From positions 1 through 64,000 of the forward strand of contig JAMXBD010001402.1 in the NCBI GenBank assembly GCA_024138025.1: a stretch of 64,000 nucleotides of DNA. Direction: 5' to 3'. Under the pieces are notes generated by a model that searched no databases, was not told the DNA's origin, and saw only the letters and a list, made by a program, of their open reading frames with translations. Position 1 is the first letter of the stretch; each line of letters begins with the position of its first letter. This stretch comes from Combretum micranthum (Eukaryota > Streptophyta > Magnoliopsida > Myrtales > Combretaceae). This document shows positions 30,994 to 43,312 of this stretch, piece by piece. The translations under genes and the position numbers were made by a program.

Positions 30994-33900
30994 TGTCACA
31001 CATCAAGGGTACCTTAGTAGTAGTAAACAAGTTACACTTGCACACCATTACTAGATTACCTTCAGAGAATGACAGGTTTTCAAAACAACAGGATCTTTTT
31101 AGTTGCTTGATAAGAAATAACAAATATATGAGAGAAATGACTTAGTGAATAAACATTACAAATTATTACAAACCATATAGCTCCTTTGAAATACACAACT
31201 AAATAATCTAATCTAATATTACATAACCATCCAACTAAAATAGATCTGTAGACTTCTAGCTTCAAAGCTCTTACCGGAGCCATATTCTTGGATGTAACTA
31301 ACCAGGGTCGTAAAGTGAACTTGAAAAGACTGTAGGAGTATGAGCGAAACCACAGCTCAGTGAATAACCAGACATACCATACATCACACAAGTCATTAAC
31401 AAATCATATGCAATGCAGACACTCAACCATATGCACAGATACAAGTTTGGATGATCTAGAATCCAAACAGGAAAAAGATTTACGCCCTCTTTTTAATGGG
31501 TTGAAGAACCAAATCTTAATGACCCACCTGCCCAAGAGGGACTAAGTACACAGGAGCATCAGCAATTTCTCATTTTAAGTTATCACTATTATTATAGTTG
31601 ATTAAACTGACCATCTCCTGTAACTTCCTTAGAAACTCCCTAAGTATTAAGCATTTCAAAGCGATTCTACGGGCAACGTTCTTCGGTGCCTTTTAGTTCC
31701 TCATAGGACCGCCAAACCAAAGAGAACCTTGGAAGACTCACACATTAGATCAACCAAGCGAAAACAGAGATCCGAAATATTAATACGTAGCAGGCTGTCA
31801 CAACCATATATGCAATAATGCAATTTGTGCAATGCATGTTCATATTATTTTGTTAAGTCAAAAAGTCTTAATCAGTTTCGAGGTGACCATACATTACACA
31901 CAGTCATCATTATACTACTGCACAATACCAATCATTGCATTATCGCTTGTATAAAGATATTTTAACAATCAAACAATCAGATCATATCATACTCTCAACA
32001 AACATTCATTTGATTATCTTGCATTACATATTTGACTATTTATAATCACAACCAGTACAATATGACTGAATTACTCACCTGCTCATACTGCCTCAATCGT
32101 AGTAATCCACTGGTAGATCCTCTAATGAGTCAAAGTCACCTATTTAAAACAAAGTATTCATCAATAAAATCTAGCTAAATTCCTATATGAGCTTTGTGTC
32201 CTAAACTTGATATTCTGGTAATTATTATTACTTAGTGTAGTTGTGTTTCTCTTATTTTATCTCGCATAATTTTTTAGTTATTTTTAGAAGTCACATTACT
32301 CAAGAAATTAACTTATTTCAATTTCCATTCTTATCTATTTTATTTGTTTAAAACAAATATTTGACTAATACCAACTTTAATTAATACTAAATATTTTCTT
32401 AATTCTAGGATTTCAAAAGTTATTAGACGTTAATTCTAAATAGACTTAAATACTTGTATTGTAGTCACTATCTAATACATATTTGTATAACTACATATAT
32501 ATATACTTAGTAGATATATTATATATATATATATGATTTCGGTTTAGGTCAGAAAACTTTCGTTGGAGAAATTTTGGTTGTACGCCGGCTCAAGGCCGCC
32601 GGACTTTATCTCCAGGTGCCGGTGTAAAATCACTTTGAAGAAAAATTTCATATCGAGTGCACCGGTGTTGAAAGCTGCTGGCTTTCAACGTACGCCGGCT
32701 CTACGCCGTCGTCGTAGATCTCCAGGAAGCCGGCTTACGTTCATGTTTTACGTGAAAATTATTTTACGTAGCCTCTGTTTGAATGTGAGCCACCTATAAG
32801 TTGCCGGCCTATCCATGTAAGCCACCTGCGTTCAGCGTTTACACTGCCGGCCTTGAGGCAGTGTTGCACTGTTTATTATCTTCCTCCTCGGTTTAATTCT
32901 TTTTCTTTGATTTTTACACGTTAGAATCATACTTAAACTACTTCTAAGTGTTTATATATCATATATAAGGATATATAACATCTTTCAACACGTTTAAACA
33001 CATAAATATATAGATCTCGATTTTGTGAAAGTAAAACTAGAGTTTTGAAGTTTTACCTTGTTGGAGCTCGTTTGATGAAATCCGAAGCTTGTGTTTGTGT
33101 TTATTATGTTCCTAAGATGATTTTAAGTCAGTTACAATCCATATATTTGAACGAAAATCCTTTAAATTGTATCAACTTACCTTTGAACTTGTTTTTGAGG
33201 GTTTTTAGCCTTGTTTTTCCTTGATCCGAGCTTGTGTTTTATGATCTGTTTGTTCTTCGTTTTCAATTCGTTTTAGTTGTTGTTTGGGAGTATTTTCGTG
33301 CTAGAAGATGTTGAGGAATTATGGAGTTTGTTTGCTTCTCCATTATGGTTATTAAACCTTCATATTTATAGAAAGAAGGAAGGAGGATGATGTTGCGGCT
33401 GCTCCTTCGATTTTCCTCCGATTCTTCCTCCAATTTGATGTCTCTTGCTGTTGTTGTCATTTCATTAAATGCTGAGGTGATTTGTCTTCATATGATAGGT
33501 TGTTGAGATTGATTTGTTGACTTGGATTTGCATTATTGAGCCATATTTCGGCTCCTCTTTCTTCCTCCACAACTTGCACCGAATGCAACACCCAAAACAT
33601 ATATATATTAGTTTATTTATTTAATTAAATTTGAGTTAATTATACGAGTTATACGGGTATAAATTAGCTAATATTTGGAAGTTTTTGTACAAAAATAGGT
33701 GTATAAAGTTATACAAAACACTTAGACTTTCAAATAATACAAATTTAGGTTATATATATACGTAGTTAATTATTCGTATAATTTTATCTCCCGCGATTTG
33801 GATTTCTTAAGCTCATTAGGTCAATTTTTTGTTTCAGGCTCCGATAGCTTAAGAAAACTCGGTTTAGAAAAATAGCGTGATCCGATTATTTATTTGGAGT

Positions 33901-34477
33901 TTAGATTTTGAGTTATTCATCAGTTTATAGTTTCGTTGTGTATTTAAAATCTTAACGGTTCATTTTTGGATCGTCGTTTTCTGTTTAGGAGCATAAATAG
34001 CCATTTATGCAGTATTGGACTTAATACAGAAATTAAATTATATATATATCTCTAGTTTTGATACTGAACATAAATTATTATTAGTAGCTTTTAATTTTAA
34101 CTAGAAATCTTGAATTTAGGGTTTAAGTCTAAATATAAACTCATCACTACTCGTTATTCTAATCTCGAATCATTATCGAGATTAAAAACAATCATTTGAT
34201 CTCTATATTCATGTTTTCTATTTAAATCTATTTGTATACTAGGCTCCGGGTCTAGATTTTAGATCATATCTTGAATTAGTTATTCAAAATACAAAATCTC
34301 ATTTTCGGTATTTACTAGGATTAAAGAATTTCTTTATTCGATTCCTAAATCTTTCATTTATCCAAAATCTAAATATTATTCTATTATTAGACTTCAATCA
34401 GAATCTAAATATATTATCTAGTTTATACAATCTATTATAAAGTCGGGTACTAATGCGAAAAATTCCCGGGGTTTACA
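30994..34477 (-). repeat. Element B 5' LTR
   Basis: About 3.48 kb, TGTCACAC...GGGGTTTACA in plus reading. It is uninterrupted and defines the family. A GCCGGC-rich block lies at about 32580-32855, AT runs near 32495-32540. No convincing coding sequence; short ORFs are shadows. Confidence 0.9.
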
Positions 34478-35051
34478 CACACACTCCATTCATAATTAGC
34501 TAGCTGTATAACTCATTAGATGAAGCAAAAACAAGTTGTGAAACAGTGGAAGAAGTTGGAGAAATCTGGGTGCAAATCACGCACATGCAGCTACCTCATT
34601 TCTTCTTCTTTTTCTCCATAAACTTTTATAATCATGACCAAACTAGCCCCAAAACTGAACCATATTTGTCACAAAAAATAGTAGTCTAGATCAAGAACAT
34701 AGTTGCTATTAAAACACAAATAAAACTTAGAGGAAGAACACGGGTTAAGTTGTTGGAATTTGAGTTGATTCTTTGCTTAAGAATTATTCTAAAATGTGTT
34801 GTGAATATCTTAGGATTATAAACAAACCAAAAATAAGTTTTAAAAATATCCGAACAGCTCCAACAGGTTAAATTATCGTAAACCCTACTTGCACCTTTTT
34901 TATCCCAAAAATCTAGAATCATGGAATTGTTTGAGTGTTTTGAGTTGATATAATTATAGAAATATCTTATATAAATACTTAAGAATGATTCGAGAATAAT
35001 TCTAACGTGGAAAATTGATGAAATATAAACTGGTTCATTGGAAAAGACCAT
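34478..35051. other. Unassigned spacer between elements B and F
   Basis: AT-rich sequence with no recognised LTR end, primer site or protein motif. A minus-strand ORF of 199 codons (34686-35285) overlaps the F LTR and shows no domain, so I do not call it. Confidence 0.4.
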
Positions 35052-35495
35052 TGATATGAACCACGCCAATCTATCGATGAAACTTGATATCAATCCGTTT
35101 GATTTCAATTCCCAAGACCGTTTGTGTTTGTATGGAGACTGCGACCCATTGTCTATAAAGAGACAAGAACCTTGGTATAAAGCGAAGACGCCACAATCGA
35201 AAGATGGAAATCTCGATTGATAAGTAGGAAGCGAATGCCACATATAAGATCCAATAAGTTCAGAGTTAGATCCATCAAGAACCAAAGAGAAATTCTCTCA
35301 ATTTTCATAAAATGTATTCTGATTTTGTTCATACAGCCCAAGGGATTTTATATAACCATATGGAGGAAAACCAAAAGACAATAATAGAAAAAAACCGTTA
35401 CATAATAAAAGCAAGCGGCCATAAATACAAACCTGGTGGCCTTAAATTGGAATTAAAATCCGAGAGCAACTTCTAGTCTACGCCGGCATAAAGGC
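35052..35495 (-). repeat. Element F 3' LTR remnant
   Basis: Shares AGAACCTTGGTATA-type sequence (35168-35190) with the H LTR and carries GCGGCC/TGGCC motifs (35408-35450). The left boundary at TGATATGAACC is tentative. Joined abruptly to the integrase after the codons for QTEVIN. Confidence 0.6.
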
Positions 35496-36376
35496 CTATT
35501 TATTACTTCAGTTTGACCATTAGATTGTGGATGGCAAGTAGTAGAAAACCATAATTTAGTTCCTAACTTACACCACAAGGTCTTCCAGAAATAGCTTAAG
35601 AACTTTGTATCCCTATCAGGAACAATTGTCCTAGGCATACCATGCAAATGAACAATTTCTCAAAAGAACAAATCAGCAACGTGAGAAGCATTATCAGTTT
35701 TGTGACACGGAATAAAATGTGCCATTTTAGAAAATCGGTCCACAACCACAAAGATAGAATCTTTACCACTTTTAGACCTGGGCAATCCTAACACAAAATC
35801 CATCAAAATATCAACCCAAGGCTCAGTAGGAATAGGCAACGACGTGTACAAACCATGTGGTTGTACTTTGGATTTAGCTTACCTACAAGTGATACACTTC
35901 TCACAAATCCTCTCAACATCTCTTTTTATCTGGGGCCAATAAAAATGTTCGTGCAAAACAGATAAAGTTTTTGCTACCCCAAAATGTCCCATCAAACGAC
36001 TACCACGACTTTCCCTCACCAGCAATTCCCTGATTGAACAATCTAGAACATAAAATTTTCCTTCTCTAAACAAACAACCATCATGTTTAAAGAATTTTCC
36101 ATAGGCATTCTTTTCACATTTAGCATAAGCTTCAGCAAAATCTTGGTCTACAGCATACAAATCTTTACTATGTTTAAAACTAAGCATCTTAGCATCAAGT
36201 GTGAAAATCAAAACATACCTACGAGAAAGCGCATCAGCAACAATGTTTTCTTTACCTTGCTTGTAACGAATGACATAAGGAAATGTCTCAATGTACTCCA
36301 TCCAACGCGCATGTCTTTTGTTCAATTTTTGTTGGCCCTTCAAATGCTTCAAAGATTCATGATCCGTATGAATCAT
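35496..36376 (-). pseudogene. Element F integrase and RNase H tail
   Basis: Minus-strand frames: RNase H end [23 protein letters not shown] and VADALSRRY, quoted in part, then [20 protein letters not shown], a zinc finger ending CEKCITC, core [26 protein letters not shown] and the second catalytic Asp region [10 protein letters not shown], where SDRD has become PDRD. Stops lie near 35879 and 35657. The C-terminal domain is deleted. Confidence 0.83.
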
Positions 36377-37003
36377 AAATTCCTTCGACCATAAGTAATG
36401 CTGCTAGGTTTCCAAGGCTCTAACCAATGCATATAGTTCCTTATCATAAGTAGGGTACTTCAGGATTGCCTCACTTAGCTATTCACTAAAATATGCAATG
36501 GGTCGTCCTTCTTGCATCAGCACTGCTCTAATCCCTAAACCTGAAGCATCACATTCAATTTCAAAAGTTTTAGTAAAATCAAGCAAAGCAAGTAAAGGAG
36601 CATGTGTAAGCTTATCCTTTATTAGCTTGAAAGCTTTCTCTTGATCTTCCCCCCATTTGAAGCCCACATTCTTTTTGATAACTTCAGTGATTGGTGCGGC
36701 AATACTACTGAAGTCCTTCACAAATCTCTTGTAGAAGCTAGCTAGTCCATGAAAACTTCTCACTTCACTCACATTTGTTAGAGTAGGCCACTCCTGGATA
36801 GCACGAACCTTCTCTTCATCTACCTGTATTCCCTGTGCACTAACAACAAAACCAAGGAATACAAGCATATCTATGCAAAAAGTGCACTTATTAAGGTTAG
36901 CAAATAATCTCTTCTTTTGAAGCACATCAAGAACATATTTCAAATGTTTCACATGGTCTTACAATTTCGTGGTACATATTAGAATATCATCAAAGTAAAC
37001 AAC
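36377..37003 (-). pseudogene. Element F RT 3' part and RNase H start
   Basis: Minus-strand frame with [50 protein letters not shown] and RPIAYFSE, followed by a stop. Upstream, the VVYFDD active-site codons sit at about 36975-37003, right at the insertion site of E. Confidence 0.83.
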
Positions 37004-37008
37004 CATAA

Positions 37009-39985
37009 TGTAAACCCCCGAAGTTTTGATTTCAAATTAAAGCTTAAACCCTAATTAGAAGTCAACCGGATTTCTAAAGTCAACAAAACCCTAGTTTACC
37101 ATAACCACTTTAATCCGGCATTCCTGTTTAAGAAACCCTAAGGGAGTAAGAAAGAGTTTAGTGAGTAGACTAGTTTGTAATTATCCAAGGAAGCTTAAAA
37201 AGATCAGTTTAGTAAAACCGCGACTCGTTTTGAACCAGATCGGATATAGTTCTTGAAAAACGTGTCCCGGAGCTCGGAATAGTAAAAATATTCCGAATAT
37301 ACTGTTAGACTCGTAAAAATATAAGATTTTTAAAAATATCAATTTCATAATTTTTCGATAGCTAAAAATAGTAGATATCGCATTTATATGCGTATTTTCT
37401 TACTATCGGTATTTAATTGTCATGTCTACTTTACATTACACTATTTACTACTATTCTACACTATTTATCTATCTCTACTTTTTCTTACAACCTACTCTTA
37501 CAACCCATACACCTATTTCTTACATATTTTCATTTCCAATACAACTTCACATCTTTCATATCTTACTTTTAATTAATCGAAAGACAAAAAAAATAAAATT
37601 TTCTCCTCCCCATTACACAAAAGTAGCGCCGGCCCCCCTCTTTCTTCTTCTCATTTGTTTTATTTTTCATTTTTTAATTAACACAAATTATCTCCCACAT
37701 TTTCCTATAAATACCCCCACATACTTCCACTTCTTTCACACCTCTCTTCTACTAAAGTTACTATACTAAAATCTCTCCAAGAATTTCCTCTTAAGAAGCT
37801 CTTCTAAGATTAGTTCTTTTAGGTAAATTTTTCTTCAAGAATTTCATATGTTCATTTACTTAGTATGAGCTTAGTGTGTGTTTTTTAAAACCATAAAGGT
37901 TAAGAAAGCAACAATAGGTTCATACTTTGTTTTTGGTCATAATCTACTTTCCTTATGTTGTTTTTATGTTCATAAGTATCTAATATATCTATATAACTAT
38001 ATATATTATTTAGAGCATATAAGCCCATTTTTTTGCAATTTATTTACTTTCCTTGCAATTTATTTACTTTTATGTTATTTTTTAAGACTAGTCTTTCTAG
38101 TCTTAGACTTGTCCTCATCAAGTCAAAACATTTTTTTTTCTTTTGGGACTAATCTTTTCTTAGTCCCGGGATACCTTGTTGAAGCTAAGGTTCTAATACT
38201 TGATTTATTTCCTTATTTGCTTATCCTTTCAAGTTATTATGTTTCTTTATGTTTTCGTAACTTTATGATTCATATTCATGCATGAACATAATGGTTTTGT
38301 ATCAACAAAATAAAATGAGGAAATGTTTTCTTAAGATAAAGATTCTTTTCTAAAAATAAAAATAGGAAGTAAACTTTTCTAAAATCTAAGAAGTCATCTT
38401 AAACAAACTTAGAGGAGTTCATAAGGAATTTTTATAAACAACATTAAAAGGACTTTTTAAAGTAAACAAAGATTTTACAACAACTTCATCTTTTCTTCAA
38501 ATGATAGAAATTCTTTTCATCAAGAAATTATTTCTAAATATAGAAGTGTTAATACTTTCAAAAAATGTTGGAAGCTAAGTGTAGGAAATAAAAAAAAAAT
38601 CATTCCTTAGAAATTTAAAGAGATTATGAAAATACAATTTGGGAAAAGAAAAGAAATACTCATTATAAATAACTTAAGATGTTTTCAAAGCAAAATAAAT
38701 GTTTCAAAAGGTCTCAAGTTTCAAAATCTTTTAAGACTTTATAATTTGAGACAACTTCATTAACTTCATACATTTGTTATGAGTCAACAAATATATGAAT
38801 ATACTTTCCAAAGGTTTTACAAGCTATTATATTACATGTCTCTTCAAATGAGCTTTGGAAAAGAAGGAAAACAAGTTTACAAAAATTCATGGTGAATCTG
38901 TCCGCCACTTTTTTGGAACCCAAACGACTTAGTTTGATGAAAATAAGTTTAGAAATAGATAGATCTTTTCGAATAGGTAGAAAACGGTATATTATATGCG
39001 AAATTCCGAGTTAAAATGAGTAAGTTATGGCCATTTTAAGTTGGAATTTCCTCTTATACGATTTTACCATGATTTTAAGAAAAGTTTAAGATCTTGAAGA
39101 ATAAAAATTTCATGAAAGACTCATTTTGGTTATTTCATCTTGTTTAGGTGGAGAAGGACCCGAGATCACTTTTCCGGAGGATTACTTTGATTTGAATCTA
39201 CCGATATTGAGTGAGTTAATTCTTGACTTAAGTTACATTTCTTCGTTTTGTGCTTGTAAACAGTAGCACTAGCAATTAAGAAAAAGATAAAATATATATT
39301 TGTTGTGTGATTTGGAATTATGATTGATTGAATATAAGTTAAGAATATCGAAAGAAGGTTTGATAAATAAATTATGATTCTTGTATTGATATGATGAAAA
39401 TTGTGTTGATTGCCTCCAACTTGAACTAAACATTATTTGGTTAAATTTATATTGAAATCAACTCATGCATATCATACTTATGAGTCATATTTGTTTCACT
39501 ACTATTCTTCGTGTAGGGAAACGAGGAAATCGTAGTGGTGGCTGGTAGGAGCCGGAAAGTCCACATGGGCTAGCAGGAGCCGAAAAGTCTACAGGGTAAG
39601 TAGGAGCCGGTAAATCTGCAAATATTGATGGTTGTATGGGCCTGTAACCTCTCAACTCTCGACATGGAGGGCGTAAAATTCATGCTACACTTGATTTCTG
39701 GTCAATCATGTATATTTTGTTTGCTCATGTGATTGGTGCATTCTCATATGCTTGATTAAATACTTGTTTGAATTATGGAAATGTCTTGTAGATGGAATTA
39801 TCTCACTAAGCTAGTTTTGCTTATACCCTTATAGCTTTTTGTTACAGTACGATTACTTTTGGTTGGCCCCAATGAGCCCTGTATGTCAGGTACAAGTTTA
39901 AGCTACTAGAAGTTTTTGGGAGAAGCTTTATGTATTTAAGTTTTGAACATAGGCTTCTAGGAAAATCTCTATAGTAGGCTTATGA
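37009..39985 (+). repeat. Element E 5' LTR (3' end approximate)
   Basis: Begins TGTAAACCCCCGAAG; its first 1.2 kb matches 54771-55999. It contains a likely TATA box (CCTATAAATACCCCC, about 37704-37718). Its right part shows distant similarity to the inner end of the B LTR (AAGCTACTAGAAGT against AAGCTAGAAGTCT). The end is an estimate because the PBS is missing. Confidence 0.75.
39541..39627 (+). repeat. Short tandem repeat in element E LTR
   Basis: Three imperfect units of about 28 bp around the core AGGAGCCGGAAAGTCCACA, diverged to AGGAGCCGAAAAGTCTACA and AGGAGCCGGTAAATCTGCA. Confidence 0.75.
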
Positions 39986-40017
39986 ATTAGTTGGAAGACC
40001 CAGAATCGCCCAAGAAA

Positions 40018-40964
40018 TGTTTAAGTTATGGAGGAAAGGTTTGAAACATTCTTTATGGAGGAACTTGCCCAAAGAACTATGATTCGATGCCATAAGCAGA
40101 CGAAGATGGAGTGATGTAGAGGTCATATACGTAGTAGAAAGAATGATGGTTTTTATGTATAGAGAAACCATGCTACAAGAGATGACCTTCATCTTAAAAG
40201 CAGAAAGAACCCGACAGGACCCAGACTTTCAAACTTGGAACAGGTTAGGACCCCTTTATATCTATGCACATGATGAGCTGGTGGATCACACTGAATGGTT
40301 AAAGGCGGACGCAGAAGAATGATTCTACTGGTACGCTGCCTACAAACGTATTGTTCCCATGCCATCGGAATGTAGCATCCAACCAAACTCCATCGGAATG
40401 CAGTTAGAAGTAATCCCCGACAAGGATTTCATCATGGAAGGTGCCCAAAGGAATGAAGGAAATGGAGAGACAGAAGATGATCCTGAAGAAGACCCCAGCG
40501 AAAACCCAAAACTTGAGGAAAATCCGTCCGCAACTCCTTGGGAACATAATCCCCTGATTCCCAGTTCGGTACCCCCGCGAAGGTTGAGTCAGGACTTTCC
40601 CATGGAAACAGTAGCAAGAAATAACCTGGTGATGATTTCTGATTCAGAGGAAGAAGGAAGGAGAGATGACCAGCAATGGAGGAATGCTTTTGATCCAAAT
40701 GGATTCTTGAGAAGCCGATCTCAAACCCCTACCATAGCAATGGCACCTGAAGGAGGAGATCAAGAACAAGAGACAACAAACGACACCACTCAAGGAGAAA
40801 GGACTTCCATGCATGAAGAAGTATGGCCATCTCAGGCAGAAATCACCTCAAGGTATAGGGGAAAAAGGATGTTCGTAAGCCAGTATTTACGACAGTTTGT
40901 CAAGAAGCATAGGGGACCCACTAGTCGGAACATGAATTCCATACCATCCAGAGAGGAAGATTGA
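40018..40964 (+). pseudogene. Element E extra ORF upstream of gag
   Basis: Plus-strand frame homologous to the B ORF at 29867-30814. It begins within the domain (MFKLWRKGL), has stops at 40078-40080 and 40319-40321, and continues to 40964. It has VVERMMVFMYRE, then PDFQTWNRLGPLYIYAHD aligned with PDFRVWVDIGRGAVYAHD of B. An acidic tail with ISDSEEEGRRDD and a basic end (YRGKRMFVSQYLRQFVKKHR) follow. The first roughly 55 residues of the B version are missing. The later part (from 40359) is open for 201 codons. Function unknown. Confidence 0.72.
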
Positions 40965-41297
40965 AGAAAGAAGGAGTGAAGAAAGATGAGCACAATCTAA
41001 CAAGTCCAACCAAGCCTTTTTCTAGGATAGGCATATCCTTGTTATAATGCATGAATGTTCTTACTTTTAATATTGTGTTTTAAATATTTCCTATTTTGAA
41101 CAATTATCTTTTGATTGAGAATGGTTCCAACCTTCTCAAAATATGTAAGGGTTGTCACCCTCTTTTGTTTTAATGCAAGGTATTCTATGTTTGATTTCAT
41201 GATTTTTGGATTTGATTGCCTTGAATATTTTCTATGCAAATTTCGATATTTCCGATCGCTTTCCAAAGATTTAAGAAGTCTAAAACTAGAGTAATTA

Positions 41298-42585
41298 ACA
41301 GATGAGGTAGAAGACGTAAACGACGCTCCTCTAATAACATTCCAGCTGAACCAGAAAATCCCCCAGCAGGACAACAAGCAATACCACCAAATCCCCCACA
41401 AAACCAACAAGGTGATGTTTGGGCTGCAATTAATCAACTAGCTGGTCTAGTCAACAACTTCATGCAACATGCATAGAACATGCCACCTCTGGCTGCTAAT
41501 GCACTAGAAGCGACAGTTGAGGCACCTGCACCACCAGAAGCTGAGTCTCAAACTGTTCCTTTACCGGCACCACTGTCGCCTCGACCTTACCGAAGTTCCC
41601 TACCAGACTTCATCAAGAGCAATAGATACTTTGATGGGAGTTTTGGAAAGCCAGATGAAGCGGAGGACTGGCTAGCATAGATTGAATGATCGTTTGCCGC
41701 AAATGAAGTACCCCATCATCCGCTTGGATTATGGCACATATATGTTAAGGTTCAATGCCAGAATATGGTGGGAGTCAAAAGTAGGGAATTGCTGCCACCG
41801 GTAACCTGGGAAGATTTCCTTCACATATCTTAGAAAGGAAAGACGGTGGAGCAATACGAGATGGAGTTCAGTTGTTTACTTCAATATGCACCAGAATCCT
41901 TCAGGCACAATGAAGAATTGAAGAGACAAGTTTTCCTGAGTGGCCTAGACGAAGATTTGAGGATGCGTCTGGAGGAGTTGTATCTAAGGACCCTTCGTGA
42001 GTTAGTTGAAAGGGCTCGTATTATAGAGGGAGCCAAGAAGAGGAAAAGCAAGGCACTTAAGAAGCGAACCTTTGTGTTCGGAAAAAGGGCTCAAGATAGC
42101 TACAGCCCCCAGCTTCCAGAACAAGAAATTCAAACCCTTCAACAGTTTCAGAGGAAGTGCAAGTGGTAACAAGGAGGCATCCGAGGTCAAAGTGACATGC
42201 TAGAAATGTAAGAAGGAACACTATCCCAAGAGGTGCCCCTTGCTTCAACACAAATGCTATTTTTGTGAAGACCCTAGCCACAAGATCGGTGACTACCCGA
42301 AGAAGGCTTCCACTGTTTGCTTTGTATGTAAGCAGACTGGGCACTTCGCCAATGAATGCCCATAGAGAAAGAATGCCCCAGCCAGACCGTTTGGTTCATC
42401 GGGAGGAGCTACATCTGCAAAGAATGGAAGTGGAGGAAACAACTCGAACCGTTCTGGAGCAGCTGTCCACAGAATTAGGATATACAACTTGGAAGAACTG
42501 TGGGTATGTGAAGAGTCGGATGATGAAGGAGCAGAGTTAGCAGCCATGGATGGAGATTGTGGCCCAGATTTTGGACTAGTGACAG
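41298..42585 (+). pseudogene. Element E gag
   Basis: Degenerate plus-strand Gag. A Pro/Gln/Asn-rich start (NNIPAEPENPPAGQQAIPP) is followed by SLPDFIKSNRYFDGSFGKPD, EQYEMEFSCLLQYAPESF, ELKRQVFLSGLDEDLRMRLE and RARIIEGAKKRKSK. A frameshift near 42120 leads to CCHC-like knuckles (CYFCEDPSHKIGDYP, in which the last Cys is Tyr, and CFVCKQTGHFANECP), ending with GPDFGLVTG at the intron-like donor. Stops near 41474, 41679, 41688 and 41831 interrupt it. Confidence 0.83.
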
Positions 42586-42722
42586 GTTAGAATTAAAACT
42601 CTACCTTTTGATGCAAGTTATTAAGTATCCTGTGCTCAAATCTTATGCTAGAAGTATAAAGTTTTATACTGCAAATAGTTTAAGTATACTAGCTTCATGA
42701 TTAGTATAAAATTCGAGTGCAG
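42586..42722 (+). other. Intron-like interruption between gag and protease of element E
   Basis: 137-nt AT-rich stretch with donor ACAG/GTTAGA and acceptor GTGCAG/GACATG. Without splicing the gag frame reads Gly-stop (GGT TAG). With splicing the phase-1 junction joins LVTG to HVRIASQTAYALFDTG in frame. It is in exactly the same position and phase as 21561-21672 in element B. The donor is weaker than in B. Confidence 0.75.
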
Positions 42723-43312
42723 GACATGTACGCATAGCTAGTCAAACCGCTTATGCTTTGTTCGACACGGGAGCTACTCATTCCTTTATCACCGTTAGCC
42801 TGGCTAAACAAACTGGATTACCCATAGATACTATCGCTACCGGTTTTCGAGTTAAGACCCCCCACCGGAAGCATAGTAACAACTAAGGAAGTGCTTAAGG
42901 ATTGTCCCATGGAGATACAAGGAAGTTACTCTAAATGTGACCTGATAATCTTAAAAATAAGCAAGTACGAAGTAATCTTAGAAATGAGTTGGTTAACATC
43001 CGTTAAAGCCCTAGTGGATTCTAGACGCAAAGAGGTGAAGTTTAAGGATCAAGATGCATGTGAAATAGTGTTTAGGGGAGAATCCACGGTAAAGCTGAAC
43101 TCATTTGAGTTAATGGATGATAAAGAGATCAACTTATGTATCATGGACGAAGAAGAAAAGGAGAAACCTAAGATGGAATCTGTACAAGTGGTTAAGGAAT
43201 TTCCAGATGTGTTCCCTGATGGATTGCCTGGATTACCACCCAAGAGGGAAATCGATTTCGAAATCGACTTATTGGTAAACACAGAGCCAATATCAAAAAG
43301 GCACCCTACTAG
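42723..43312 (+). pseudogene. Element E protease and linker
   Basis: Plus-strand frame with AYALFDTGATHSFI (catalytic DTG), VSLAKQTGLPI, a frameshift near 42860, then VTTKEVLKDCPMEIQ, CDLIILKISKYEVILEMSWL, an acidic linker and the RT lead-in VVKEFPDVFPDGLPGLPP. A stop or frameshift lies at about 43312 (RHPTRWHQ in place of an APYRMAP-type sequence). Confidence 0.83.

Larger units (their letters stand above)
260..34477 (-). mobile_element. Element B: Tekay/Del-like Ty3/gypsy retrotransposon with nested insertions
   Basis: Minus-strand LTR retrotransposon. The 5' LTR (30994-34477) and the interrupted 3' LTR (260-5842) are long copies of one another. Internal order on the minus strand is PBS, an extra ORF, gag, an intron-like gap, protease, RT, RNase H, integrase, chromodomain and polypurine tract. 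The [21 protein letters not shown] block, the GPFEILERVG integrase tail and the chromodomain place it with Tekay/Del chromoviruses (family knowledge). Insertions occupy 566-2696, 9172-9984, 10000-21455 and 22645-29160; removing them leaves roughly 12 kb. Flanks are CACCA on the left and CACAC on the right, so the target-site duplication is not clean. The outer left boundary is the least certain coordinate. Confidence 0.88.
35052..37008 (-). mobile_element. Element F: truncated CRM-like element
   Basis: Minus-strand remnant: LTR-like sequence (35052-35495) joined directly to the integrase core by a deletion, then RNase H and part of RT, cut by insertion of E at 37004-37008. The remaining 5' part (rest of RT, protease, gag, 5' LTR) is not found to the right of E, so a further deletion occurred there. 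Confidence 0.8.

Noticed and set aside
34686..35285. 199-codon minus-strand ORF in the spacer between B and F
   Set aside because: It overlaps the F LTR, shows no recognisable domain or composition of a real protein, and has no homologous frame in other copies. Treated as chance.
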